From Arthonia radiata (lineage: Eukaryota > Ascomycota > Arthoniomycetes > Arthoniales > Arthoniaceae), in assembly GCA_002989075.1 (NCBI GenBank), contig PSQN01000015.1, forward strand, positions 2,170,001 to 2,234,000: a stretch of DNA of 64,000 nucleotides, written 5' to 3'. A program made the position numbers and the translations under genes. Below, piece after piece: positions 46,321 through 58,288 of this stretch; within the stretch, counting starts at the first letter, position 1; every line of letters starts with the position of its first letter. The notes beneath the pieces are model-generated. The model worked only from the letters and a program-made list of their open reading frames with translations, was not told where the DNA came from and ran no database searches.

Positions 46321-48960
46321 TCATGACTTTGGAATTGCTTTTGCGAGTGTGCGCACATTGTCGACAAAGACCTTGACAAACTCACTGTAGTGATTTGGCT
46401 GACCTTTTTGGACCAACTGGCCCTGGGCCCTGACTGTTGGAACGTCCATCTCGACTTCCAGCTCATGGCTGATCTGATCGAAGTTGCCGCCAGGCTTCAC
46501 CCCTACTTTGACCTGTGTCAGGTCAATCCGACAAAACTGATGTGAGTAGCTCAAACGATCTTTGTTTCTGCGGGGCTCTCGTCGGGTTTGGGTCACTTTT
46601 ACTGCATGTTCTTCTAAAGTTTCCGGCTGCCCATCCCATGGAAATTCGACACTGATGGACACACGCCAATCAAACGACCATTGGGGACAATGAATGTTCA
46701 GATCGGCTATCCGAGCTTTGATCACCTTTGCCGTGATTTCAGATGTTTGTAGGTCACGCGTTACGCGCACTCTGTGAGTACCACCTCTCTGCTGGACATT
46801 GGTCTGGAGGAAGTGCTTGACCTGTCAAGGGTACGTCAGACCGTAACCTAACAGCGAGCACTCAAGCTCGATTCTATCTTTTGAACGAGTCTTCGAAGCA
46901 ACGCCGGAGTGATGGCTGACTTACCTGGGGCTCAAGCTTGTCAAACTCGGATTGTGGTAGCTCGTAGAACGCATCAGCTTCACGGTGATGATGGTACTGC
47001 ATTGGCAGCCGTGGCTTGCCATTGGCCGGTTTGTTGGACAGAACCACAGAGTCGTTTAGGAAATTGTTCATGGTTTTGTGTTGATCTTCGGTCATCTGAC
47101 TTTGGAACGTACACTTCCCGGCTTCTTCTGGGCTGATCGTAGTTTCCGACCTTGCCCAGCCATGCAGCCGAGCCTGAGTACGCTGGAAAATGATCGTCAG
47201 TAAAGCCATTACCGCGGCGCTGGGTAGATTGAGGAGGGAGGGGACTGTATTGCTCTGTATGGGTAGGCTGTTGCAAACTCACTCTGTCAATCAGACAGCC
47301 GACCTTTGCTTCAATTTCCAACGGGGTGCTGGGATCAGCCTGGACCACGTTCGTGAAGATGAAGTCAGCAACCTGGAAGATTAGGTCTTCGCCCGGTATC
47401 ACACCGCGAAAAGTTCGTTCGAACGAGTCGTCGAGAATGGAGTTGTACGAGACCTCAGGGCGACATTGGCTCAGCTCCGCTTGTGAAGGTTGCTGTGAAA
47501 CAGGTGGCTGAGGCGACTTGCTCTGACGGCCAGTAATACCATTGACTTTCAGTTCTGGGCGCAGTTTGAACAAGGGCAAGCCGCACTTAGGTCTTACCCA
47601 GATCGGCGGCGGTCGAGATACCTGGCCAAATATGTCAGCACTGTTGCCCTGTAGCCAGCTGCACATTTGCCAGGGTTCAAGCTCACTTTGGCCTTCTTAC
47701 GGCTTGAAACACTGCTTTCCCTTTCCATCTCAGCAGGGCGCTTGATGCCATGGCCAGACGAAGGGTAACCCTCCGGCGCGCGTTGCACAAATGCGCTGCT
47801 ATTGCGTTGCGTGTCGTTCAAAGGCGTTGCTGCCGTTAGACCGTTTTCAGCGACATGATGGACTGCTGCCATCGTTGCTCTGGGCCGGAGAGGCTCAGGT
47901 TCCGCTTGAGATGATTGTCGCCGAATTATGGGCGCGACAGTTCGGGGACTGACGCTCACACTCTCTTCGCGACCGCGGTGGGACGTATAGCTTTGGAAGC
48001 TTTCTCTACGGAGTTGAGGCTCTTGGTTCGGAGAGGGTCCAGAGCGTGGAACAGGAGGTAGAGGTCGGGGTACTCCACGAGGGGATACGTAGGACGCGCC
48101 TGAGGAGCTGCGGTGCCTTTGATAAGGCGGAGCTGGAGAATCGTAGGGATTACTAGAATCCTGTCGTACGATGGGCGGCGGGGGTCCAAGGGGAGTGTGA
48201 GGGTGCAGTTGGTGTTGAGGGTACGGCGCTGATGGCGTCTGAGCGTTGCGAGATAACTGTGGACTTCCATTAAAGGATGATATCTGGACGCGCACGGTCA
48301 GTCAGGTAAACCTGAGTAAAACATACTGAGTCACTTACTGGCTCCAGGGGTGAGGTACTACTCCTGTTTATTGAGTGATGGGAGGAAGGGCGTTGTCCTG
48401 GAGGGAAGTAATTCGACAGCGAACCTGATCGAGGGCCTGGCGAAGGGAGAGGGACGTTCCTTTGATAAGGTGATTGATGCTGTAGGGCGGCTGCAGAAAA
48501 GGGAGTGGATGTGTAGGAGTGCGCAGATGGAGGTGCAAAGGAACCTATATGCGACTGTCAGTATGTGAGCTCTGTTTTCTGACAAGTTTCGTCCTGAGAC
48601 CGCTTTATGATCCAGAATGATATCTGCTGACATTTTCAAACCAAATAGAGCATTCAGCTGAGCAGCAGGACGGTCGATGGGCTCGTCTAAAAGAGCTCTC
48701 TTAACGCGGCGCCAGCAATCTTGCACACGGAAGATAGAATCGCGGGGCTGCGGTGACTTACCAGGGCTCTGAGGAATGAGCGGGTGAGAATAGCGGTGGG
48801 GACTGTCAAAGGTGTTGCTGTGAGGTGAAGCGGCATAGTAAGAGCCGGATCGTGAAGTTGTTAGAGGTGGCGGTGGCGGTCGCTTCGGGGGCGTCGCATC
48901 GTTATTGTCGTCATTGCGCGTGTCTTCTTTGTCCTCGTTGAGAAGGGATTTCACGTCCAT
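46321..48960 (-). CDS. CET1: mRNA capping RNA 5'-triphosphatase (CET1 family)
   Basis: This subunit removes the gamma phosphate of nascent mRNA before guanylyl transfer, acting with the guanylyltransferase in the nucleus. Exons on the minus strand are 48960-48762, 48436-48339, 48283-47687, 47621-47283, 47182-46925 and 46821-46321, giving 663 aa. The first 290 residues are a disordered Pro/Ser-rich region. The catalytic tunnel-fold domain then appears. Motif A is EIEAKVGCLIDR (about 400-411) and motif C is ELEVEMD (about 615), whose glutamates bind the metal. Motif B-type basic residues lie in the VRVTRD and RRNKDRLSYSHQFCRIDLTQVK segments. The first intron is long (325 bp). It is divergent from RPN2, with about 630 bp between starts. 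Confidence 0.9.
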
Positions 48961-49592
48961 TATGGCTGCCTGCAGTCATCGCGGTATAAGACAGAGGACC
49001 AGGGTGGTACAGAGGTCGCGTGCTTCGCGAACAGGACAGATCTATGACAAGCTCATCGAAAAGAGATGGGCCATGACGAGAGCATGATAGAGAGACGACG
49101 CGCGCGACTGCGCTCATGGAGTGCGAAGGAGCACACAAGCACCCGACGCCGTGGTGGTACGAGACAAGTGGTGAAAACATTTGTTTGATGAGCCTGGTAA
49201 GGCTGAGATCTTCAGCCGGGAACTCACGTGATCTGGTCCGCCAAATGCAATCGCTTGTCTCGGCGGCCCTTGCGGAATTCGTCACTCCAGCTATTGCCTG
49301 CGTCTGTTAATCTATCAACTACTTCCGCTCTATCTACCCATCAGCCTTCGCTTTGCTTCTCTGACTTCTTTGCCTCATTTTCAACCACTCTCAACAGCTT
49401 TGCTGTTCTTCATCCGCCAACCTGATTTGATCCTGACATTGGCCGCTCCTTTCGACACTTCCACGGAGCGCGTCACAAGCACGCCCGTCAGCGCACCCTT
49501 GTCATCTGACACCACCCAAGCCTTCCGTTCTGACAAGTCTCTGAGAATCTGGCTGCTCGGTTCACACATCACTTCAACCCCCATCTACCAGG
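48961..49592. other. Divergent region between CET1 and RPN2
   Basis: About 630 bp, with CT-rich sequence toward RPN2 (49310-49590). No gene was called. In Pezizomycotina it should drive both genes. Confidence 0.4.
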
Positions 49593-52500
49593 ATGGTGGG
49601 CTTCTTGTCCGCTGCCGGCTTGGTCGGCTTTCTTTCAGAGCCAGACCCCGAGCTCCAAGTATTCGCCTTGCGCGCCGCAAATGACAACATCAACTCCATG
49701 TGGACGGAGTTTGCTGCTGCAGTGTCTCAAATGTAAGCCTGCGACCATCATAAGGGTTTTGCCCGCGCTTACAAAGTCTACAGAGAAGGTTTGTACGAAG
49801 ACGAAGCCTTTCCTGAGCGAGAGCTCGCTGCGTTAGTGGCAGCCAAGATATACTATCACCTGCAAGAATATGATGAAAGCATGGTGTTTGCTCTAGGCGC
49901 TGGCAAGCTCTTCGACATTGAACGCAGTGGCGAGTTTGAAGAGACCATCATCGCTCGATGCATCGATGCATACATCGCAGACCAGTCAAGAGCACGATCC
50001 GCCTCTGAATCGAGAGAAGCTCCAGCAGATTTTGATTCATCGTTCTCGCAATCTAAGGGCGCATCCAACACCTCGGCGAGCATGACTTCTCCTATCACAC
50101 CATTCTCTCAATCAGCATTACCATCCAGGTCGTTGCTGTCGCGGCAGGACTCAGCCGCCGTCGAGGACGGCCATGTGGAGAACAGTGCTCTCCCGGAAAG
50201 TGACCAGCCTTCGTCGCCAAAGCTTTCCGCAGCAACGAAGAAAAGCCTACAAGCGGTGATCAGAAGACTTTTCGAGCGGGGCTTTCAAGAAGGCGCATAC
50301 CGACAAGTACTCGGCATTGCCGTTGAAGCAAAGAATCTAGGCGTGCTGCGGGAGACGATCGAGCGTGCCAGCTATGATGGGGGTTCTAAAGGCAAGAGCA
50401 AAACACAGGTCGGTCGCGGCGAGGAGCTTATGGACTATCTACTGGACGTCTGCATGAACATCGTGCAAGAGCGAGCATTGAGAACCGAGATCTTGCAGCT
50501 GATCTTGCATATGCTCGCCTCGGATTCAGTTACGTGCCCGGATTACTTCTCAATTGCAAAATGCATCGTGTACCTCGGCCAATACTCACAAGCAGCCGAG
50601 CTACTGCGGCGGCTGGTCGAATCTGGAGAGCCCAAATCAAGGGCAGTCGCCTACCAGATATCGTTTGATCTCTTCGATAACGGCACGCAGGATTTTCTCA
50701 ATAAAGTGATTAGCGAGCTTCCGCGTACCGAAGAGGAGACGTCTGAATTCGCCGGTATGAACGGCACCGCACCGCAGCCAAATGTTGAAGACACGACGAC
50801 CGAGAACACGTCATTACTCTACGAACAAGATGACAAAAGCGCCCCAGCCTCCGGCTTACCTTCAAGGACGAAAGCTTCACAGCTGCCGGAAGACCAGAAG
50901 AAAGCATACAACGCTATCTCAGAGATTTTGACGGGCACCAAGAGTCTGGAGTTAAATCTAGAGTTCTTGTATCGGGCTAACAAAAGCGACCGTCAAGTGC
51001 TGACCAAGCTCAAGAACAGCCTCGAATCACGCAACTCTATCTTCCACAATGCGGTGTGCTTCGCGAATGCGTTTACAAATTCTGGTACGACTAGCGACTG
51101 GTTCATCCGAGAGAACCTCGACTGGCTACACAAGGCTGTCAATTGGTCAAAATTCTCAGTGACCGCGTCGCTCGGTGTGATACACCGTGGCAATATAGGA
51201 CAGGGCCGCAAATTGCTTGAGCCGTATTTCAGAGACTCTCAACAAGGCGCTGGCTCGTCTTATAGCAAAGGCGGAGCTCTTTATGGCCTTGGACTGATCT
51301 ACACTAATCACGGCAAGCATGTGTCAGAGTATTTGTATGAACAGCTCAAGAACGCATCCAGCGAGGAAGTCGTCCAACACGGTGCTGCACTTGGTCTCGG
51401 CGTTGCAGGCATGGCAACCGAAGCTCCGCACATTGTCGAGGAGCTCAAGTCGGCACTCTTCCAGGAGTCAGCAATTTCGGGCCAGGCAGCAGGTCTCTCG
51501 GTAGGCTTGGTGCTGCTCGGTAGTGGGAATGTCGACGCTATCAAGGATCTTCTCACATATGCACATGATACCGACCACGACAAAACCGTGCGCGGCATCG
51601 CCCTTGGCCTCGCTTTAATTATGTACAACCGGCAAGAAGCTGCGGATGTACTCATTAATGGCCTGTTAGAAGACGCCAACCCTACAATACGCTATGGCGG
51701 TGTCATGACGCTGGCACTGGCCTTCTGCGGGACATCATCAAACAAAGCTGTCCGTCGACTGTTACATCTGGCAGTGTCTGATGTCAACGACGACGTGCGC
51801 CGAGTAGCCGTGATGTCACTAGGGTTCGTGCTTTTCCGCAAGCCGTCCGCGGTCCCACGCATGGTAGAGCTGCTTGCCGAATCCTACAACCCACATGTGC
51901 GATACGGTGCGACAATGGCGTTGGGCATCGCATGTGCTGGCACTGGTCTTGAGGAGGCTATTGATCTTCTGGAGCCAATGATGAAGGACTCTACGGACTT
52001 CGTCCGACAAGGCACGCTCATCGCCCTCTCCATGATCATGGTTCAACAATCGGAGGCGATGAATCCAAAAGTCGTTACGATTCGCAAGCACCTACAAAAA
52101 GTCATTAGTGACCGACATGAGGATGCTATGGCGAAGTTTGGCGCTGCGCTTGCCATTGGGATTATCGACGCTGGGGGCCGCAATTGCACAATCGGTCTGC
52201 AAACACAGACTGGCAACCTCAATATGAGCGCTGTCGTTGGGATGGCCGTCTTTACCCAGTACTGGTACTGGTTTCCCTTCGCTCACTTCCTGTCACTAGC
52301 GTTCACACCAACATCTATCAACGGCGTCGATCAGGATCTGGACGTACCTCAGCTCAAGCTCTACTGTAATGCGCGGCCCAGCACCTTCGAATACCCTCCG
52401 AGTATGGAAATGAAGAAGGATGAAGAGCCCGAGAAAGTGAAGACAGCGGTTCTCAGTACCACCGCCCAGGCGAGGCGACGAAAGCAAGCCAAAGAACGCC

Positions 52501-53095
52501 AAGCCAAGGGATCAGACGCCATGGAGTTGGACGATGAGCAGGAGAAGAAAACCGATGGCAAAGCAGAAGATAAAGAAGAGGGCGAGAAGATGGATGTCGA
52601 TGAGCCCGAGAAGAAAGACGACGCTGCTACGAAAAAGACAAAGCGCGAAAAGGAGAAGGTCGGCTTCGAGATTGACAATATGAGTCGTGTACTGCCTTCG
52701 CAACTGCGATATACCAGCTTCGCGGAGGGGGGGCGATACATGCCAGTCAAGAAGGTGAGTCCACCAGAGATTGGGACACTGCCATTATAGCCAAAGCTAA
52801 CAATTCATCACAGCTATCCGGCGTCGGCACGATCGTGCTTCATGACACTCAGCCCGACGAAACCAAATCTCTTATTGAGCGCCAAGTCAGGAGGCCAGCG
52901 CCTCCGCAATCGCGTACTGCCGCCAATGAGTCTGCTAACGCAACCCAGGCTCCGCAGACGCCGGCGCAAAATACAACGGCGGACGCGGCCGCTGTCCTCA
53001 ACGCAGTAGACGAAGACGAGGAAGGCGTGGAGGAAGCAACGTGTCCGGTGGATTTTACCTATGAAAGCGAGAATGAGGAGGGCGAAAGCTCGTAG
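49593..53095 (+). CDS. RPN2: 26S proteasome regulatory subunit RPN2 (PSMD1)
   Basis: RPN2 is the largest scaffold of the 19S base and carries the ubiquitin receptor Rpn13. Exons 49593-49732, 49784-52754 and 52814-53095 give 1130 aa. The N-terminus MVGFLSAAGLVGFLSEPDPELQVFAL and early helical repeats match the family. The proteasome/cyclosome repeats occupy about residues 430-800, with typical GAALGLGVAG, GIALGLALIMYN, RYGGVMTLALAFCGT and VRYGATMALGIACAGTG units. An acidic/Lys-rich insertion lies at about 890-960, before the terminal beta domain. The frame stops at TAG 53093-53095. The same frame then continues open and acidic to TAA 53360-53362 (see findings), so the true C-terminus may be longer. 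Identity is certain and the end is not. Confidence 0.95.
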
Positions 53096-53362
53096 GACGA
53101 GGATCGTGGCAGTATGTGTGGCAGCTGTGGGTGGTGTCCTCGTGACGCAGAGGAGGCAGAGGAGGAAGAGAGGGAGGCGGAGGCGGCAACGGCGATGGAG
53201 TATCCGAGCCCTGAAGAGATTGACGAGGAGCGCGCATCATCCGATGAGACGATTGATCTGGAGGAGAACTACGGTGCGTCTGAGGACGACTTTGACCTGA
53301 CAGAAGACGAGCATCAGCCTGAAAGCGTTCCTGGCTCACCGGACAATCAGTCTGACCATTAA
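53096..53362 (+). other. Acidic open frame continuing in phase after the RPN2 stop
   Basis: Directly after the RPN2 TAG the same frame stays open for 88 codons to TAA 53360-53362. It encodes Glu/Asp-rich text such as DAEEAEEEEREAEA and SSDETIDLEENYGASEDDF. The composition resembles the end of the RPN2 frame. It may be 3' UTR, a read-through tail, or a tail cut off by a recent stop. Confidence 0.5.
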
Positions 53363-53862
53363 GAGCAGTTGCTCCTATCTTCGATATGAAAGCTGGCAGC
53401 TACCATCGCCGTGAAGCCGCTGCTGTTATTGTACCATATTCCTTGGGCTGCATTGCGAATGCGGCATAGGCAGGTTGGGGTGGCAAGGCAGATTTACTTC
53501 GCCTGACCAGTACACGTGTTTTATTAGTCGTAATAATAAAGTCTACAACCATCTGTTCAGGTCTGCTATGTGGCGGTCTCCTTCGCTCATTGAATCACTT
53601 GTTTGCAGTAATGCACAGAAACCTTGAAAGAGAACACCAACGCGAAATGGACATGGCTTGCACTTTATGGCAGCTCACCGACCTAATAGTGGTGGTATGA
53701 GACGAACGTTCACGGAACACATACACTCGGCTGCAAGGCTTGCGTCTTCCGACGTCAGCTACACGAACTCTTCACAGTATTCAGCAGCAAGACCAAGTCG
53801 GCAGCGGACTCGACTCCTCCAGCTTGTGCGTAGTGCTTGCGGGTCTGGGGTGCAGCTCGCAT
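53363..53862. other. Convergent intergenic region
   Basis: The 3' side of RPN2 and of the repeat-protein gene. No gene was recognised. Confidence 0.4.
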
Positions 53863-56406
53863 TCACAGCCATGGCTCACATCTTCCCCTTGCTTTCCTAC
53901 TCTCACACATATGCCTCGCTTCCTTGTTCTTCTTCACAAGCTCCTCTTCTGGCGCCGGGGTTACTTCCCGCGCAGTGACGCGTTTTTCCTGCTTCTTCGA
54001 AACTCTTCTCCGCTTCACGGGCGTGGTGTTATCCTCCTCGATTGTGTCGCTGATGCCAGGTAGAGGCGACATGTGCGCACTTTGCATTGAGTTCCACGGG
54101 CGGTTTTCCAAATCCGGAGCCTCGGCGAAGAATTGTTCTTCTTCAAAGCGGATGAAGTCTTCGTCACTTATTGGCAACGGCGGCGCTTTTGCTTTCCCCT
54201 CTCGAAAACGCTTTCGAGAGCCGGGTTCTGGCTCGGCGTGCACTTTTTGCACGTTTCCCAGCACTTCCCTTGAAGTCAATTTTCCCATGCCCGAAGGCCC
54301 TGCGCTAGGAAGTTGGTCCTCTAGATAGGACGCTGGAGGGGCTTGATGAGTGTCTTTCGCCGGTAAAACCTCTGCGAGAGCTGCACAGCCAGCCGCACCA
54401 GGCTTTTTGTGACCTTGTTCGCCCGTGGGATGTGTCGATGTGCCCGCAGCTGCGCCTTTGATTTTACGTTCGATGGTTGTGAGCTTTCGAGCAGCAGAAG
54501 TCAGAGGCGCATCGTATTGAACATCCGTAAGACAGTTGACAAGTACCCTATTCACTATGTGCCTCCCCGGTACTGAAGTTCTGTCATCCTTAAGCGTATT
54601 GTCGTAAGGCGGTGCTGCTAGATACTCAGCTCGTTTGTCAGGGGGTCCTATCCCAGGTTTGCAGGTCTCAGCAGCTCCAGCTACGCCAACGCCAACCCCC
54701 GCAGCTTTCGGCGTTGGATCGCGGGTTTTGCGCGACTCCTGTTGAGACTCTGTGCTACTTGCAAAGGCTGCTGCTGGGGCTCGAGCAGGCGCATATGTCG
54801 TCCGACCACCTGCTGCTGTATCTGCTGGTTCTGCTGCGCCATTCCCGCTTCCACCTCTATTCTCCTTACGATTTTCTGGAGGCGTTGGTCCTGGACGCTC
54901 CTCGTCGATTGGCTGATCCACGGCGTCTTCTCCGGTTCCCAAGCCATCTCGCGACGGCGGTGGAAGCCCGTCGTCAGTTCTTGTGAAGTGTAATTCCCAT
55001 AATGCATGGCCTTCCCACTGCTCATCCCAATACGAGGCGTCGTAATCCTTTGCACCGCGACAGGCTTTGGTACGCCGTTCCAGATGCTTTTCGTATGAAG
55101 CTCCATGTCGTCTCTGTTCCGCTAGTCAGCAAGCGGCACATATGAAATTTGATGGAGAAGAAGAGAGAGACAAAGAAGGAGAACAGGGAGAAGGACAAGG
55201 AGGATAACTTTATGGAGAAGAAGGAATAGATCGTTCGCAAGGACTGCCTGACAGTATGACCCAGCTTTCCTCCTGATGTGTAATTGCGCAGACATGACTT
55301 ACGTGGTTGATTTTGCGTGGGAATTGAATACCCCAAATGCTGTGGAACTTAGGATCAATGGCACCGAGATGTACTACCTTTGCCACCACTGATTCACCGC
55401 CCCCTTCAGGCGCATCAACGTCAACATATTGCCTCAAACAGTCTCGCAATGGGAGTCTCTGAGCATCGACGCCTCCAGGGCTTCCAGGCCGTCTGAGACC
55501 AATGATATCATCATCACGACCACCATTGCGAGCGGCATCGGCCTCGCTTTGAACGTTCGCAAACGGGCGCAGATTGGGTTGATACGGCAGAGGCTGTCAT
55601 TTAGGTCAGTCAAACTCGTGCAGATACCGTACTCTAATAAGCTGATTGCCTGCACTTACATAGAAAGGATGACTGCCAGGCATATGACGGTATGGTGGCC
55701 GAGTGTGCGAGTCGTCCAATTCGCTGCTGTCGTCGGAGAGACCGTCACTAGGGTCTTCATCGCCCGCTCCTGCGGCGTCGCTAGCCTCTTCGTCACCGTT
55801 GTTATGCTCGTGACGATCATGCCCGTCAGGGACGTCGGTGGGGTCGTGTTTAGCGATGTCCTTGTCCTCAGCCTCGTCTTGCTCTGCAGGCTGTCCTTTA
55901 GCGGGTAGTCTACCAGCAGCACGATGCCCAGTCTCCTTGGGGGTTTTGCGACGGGGTTGGGCCTTTGTCGGTCGTTGTTTAGCGAATGGTTCACCAGCAG
56001 CGCCATATCCAGTCTGCTTGGGGACTTTGCGATTGGTCTTGGCCATGGCAGGTCGTCCTTTGCCGGGTAGCTTGCCAGCAGCACGATGTCCAGTCCCCTT
56101 GGATGGCTTGCGATGATTCCTGACCTCTGCCGGCTGTTCTTCAGTGGGCTCTTTCCCAGCAGCGCTATGTCTAGTTTCCTTGGGGAGTGTGCGATCATTC
56201 TTAGCCTTACTTGCAGCTTTTTGGGGGTTCTCTTTGCCGTAACGCCCAGGGGCCGCAGGGTTGTCCCTCAAGCCTGCACGACGCCCAGCAGTCGCATTTC
56301 CAGGTTCTGTGGTTAGCTCTTCCGGAACTGGAGCTTTTTCCGGATTCTTAGCTGGGGCTTGTGTGCTTTTCGAGCCGTGCCCAGCGTTGCTGTCAAGACA
56401 GACCAT
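53863..56406 (-). CDS. Unknown protein with 27-residue tandem repeats and basic/acidic segments
   Basis: Exons 56406-55660, 55593-55303 and 55113-53863 on the minus strand join in phase and give 762 aa. Residues about 77-184 are four imperfect copies of a 27-residue unit around the core TGHRAAGKLPxKGxPA, followed by an acidic stretch (DGLSDDSSELDDS). The central part, over the two splice junctions, is the best candidate for a folded domain: VVAKVVHLGAIDPKFHSIWG, then KDYDASYWDEQWEGHALWEL. The C-terminal half is low complexity with basic clusters (SRKRFREGKAK, PVKRRRVSKKQEKR) that look like nuclear localisation signals. I infer a nuclear protein of unknown role. Extra 5' exons may exist: an ATG at 56751 opens MVDIPRRENSLHAFML, but I found no in-phase junction. 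No family was recognised. Confidence 0.6.
55855..56178 (-). repeat. Coding tandem repeat, four copies of about 81 bp
   Basis: Four consecutive 27-residue units start at ETRHSAAG, GTGHRAAG, QTGYGAAG and ETGHRAAG, each ending in a basic R-K-x-x-K stretch or its remnant. The protein register is constant while the sequence has diverged between copies. Confidence 0.8.
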
Positions 56407-56796
56407 TTCAATAGGCGTTGATCAATTGTGTTGGGGAAAACTGTTACCGCGACTGCAAAAATCAACCCGACAGAAATACCACTTCGCGTCCACCATGCCA
56501 AGAAGCGAAACTGGGATCTTACGCACATTTTCCGTGGAATATAAAGGTCGGACTCAAGTTCTGACAAAGCGGACGCTGTTTGCAGATTGTGTCGCAAGCA
56601 TTGGAAGTTTGCAAATGTGCAAGCGTGCTTCAAAGCAAAGGAGCACGCATTCCTGCAGGCGGTCTCTGAACCAATCAAAGGAATACTGACCAGTCCGAAT
56701 CTCTAACATAAAAGCATGGAGGCTGTTCTCACGTCTCGGTATGTCTACCATATTGTTTGTGAGTTGAGAGCAGTGGCGGGTGAGACGGAAAGAGAC

Positions 56797-58044
56797 TCAC
56801 AGCTCATGATGGGGCTCATGCGCCGAACGTGACCGGTCGCCCGCACTCATGTAATCATTTAATGCCATATACTCGGCCATGAAAGTGGTAGTCAACTTTG
56901 CCCAATCTTCTACAGTGTCCATGTCCAAATGCTCGCCATCGTCAGTGATCTTGTGCCAGACGTGAGGAAAGTGCGATGGAATCTACGACGTTCGGTTAGC
57001 ACATATTGAAACATTCGCAACACCAGGTCCAGCATGACCTACTAGGTGAAGGACCTCAACACCCCGTGCCATGAAAGGTACATGATCATCTCCCATGGGA
57101 CTGTGCATGAACAGCTTCGCGTCTTTACTAGCATCCGTAAGGAAGAGCGGCTCTTTTGATCGTTTCGTCGGCTTCTTCGACGCATGATTCGGGCTGGACC
57201 TAAACTGACCAAGCTGACGAAGCCTGACCTCGGCATCGGCCATGGCTTGGTACGCCCAATGGGTGGGTAGGAAATAGGACGGAATCTGTGGGTTGGAAGC
57301 CCCCAGAAGATCTAGCAGAACGAACATCTCTATGGTGGAAAGATTTGATTGGAAAGAAGAGCCTGGTGGGTGATAAGTGTTCTCCCATTCCTCCGCCATG
57401 GCTCTGGCACCGTACACAGAGTCTGTATCCGTCCAATGCAGAAAAGCCTCTTCGCCATCCATGAAAATGATCTGTATGCCTTTCGAAGCCTCCTCGTCTA
57501 GATCATCAAAGCTGTCGGTGTCCATGTTTGCCCATTTCTGGGTGAGAGCTGTATCTATGCACCGCGCGGCGTGCAATAACATCGCACACGGCGCAGCACT
57601 GTCGATAGCTCCAATGAAGTCCTTAACGGTTCCCAGACTATCGTAATGAGCAACCATTGTCAACCGACCAACATCTCCAGGATTGGTCCGTGGAGGATCG
57701 CGGATAGCAATAAGGTTGCGGAAGGGAATCTCTGAGCCTCCAGATGTCGGTGTGATCGAAGACGAGTTCTGGAATTCAAGCCGCCAATCTGGTAAGGTGT
57801 TTCGAAAGTAATCGACCAAATGCCGGAGCACAGCATCGGAGCCAGGCGTTCCGGGCACGCGTGGGACGAGGATTGGAGCGAGAAGCTTGCCATTCTTGAT
57901 GTGAAAGTCGTCGCCAGCGTCAGGAATGTGTAAAAGCTTGTCATTGGAGAGCTTCGCATAGGCAGAAACGGTTGTAAGGAGATGGGTGAATAGCAGTAGG
58001 AGGAGGAGTCGTAAAGAACACGACCGGCTGGTCGCGATTGCCAT
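56797..58044 (-). CDS. Secreted glutaminyl-peptide cyclotransferase (M28-type)
   Basis: The enzyme converts N-terminal Gln of peptides to pyroglutamate using a single zinc on an M28 peptidase fold. Exons 58044-57043 and 56982-56797 on the minus strand, with a 60-bp intron, give 395 aa. A strong signal sequence (LRLLLLLLFTHLLTTVSAYA) marks it for the secretory pathway. Expected residues are visible: the zinc Asp in MVAHYDS (about 131), the Glu pair in IFMDGEEAF (about 195), and the late His in GDDHVPFMARGVEVLHL (about 323). The second exon supplies IPSHFPHVWHKITDDGEH, the family C-terminal block. The frame is open far upstream (to about 58494), but the signal peptide fixes the start at 58044. 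An aminopeptidase role is less likely because the QC-specific DGEEAF and HVPF motifs fit. Confidence 0.9.
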
Positions 58045-58288
58045 GGTTGCGAAATCCACGATAACACGAGTGCGGATGCTACCGCGTGAAATATATGCTG
58101 AGCATGGCGAAGGGGTCTCGCAAGGTGCTAGCGAAGAATTTATTTGACAAGTGGACGCGCATGGAGGATGTAGCGCCGTGCGCACGGACCAATCGATGTG
58201 CTTGTGAGAAGGGGAAGACACTCTATTGATTCCCTCTGTAGAGATTGGACTCTCATGTCGCCAATCGAATGACTTCCATCGACGCTTG

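Noticed and set aside
56554-56751. Additional 5' exons for the repeat protein
   Set aside because: An ATG frame and a plausible donor exist, but no junction joins in phase to the exon containing NAGHGSKST, so it was not added to the model.
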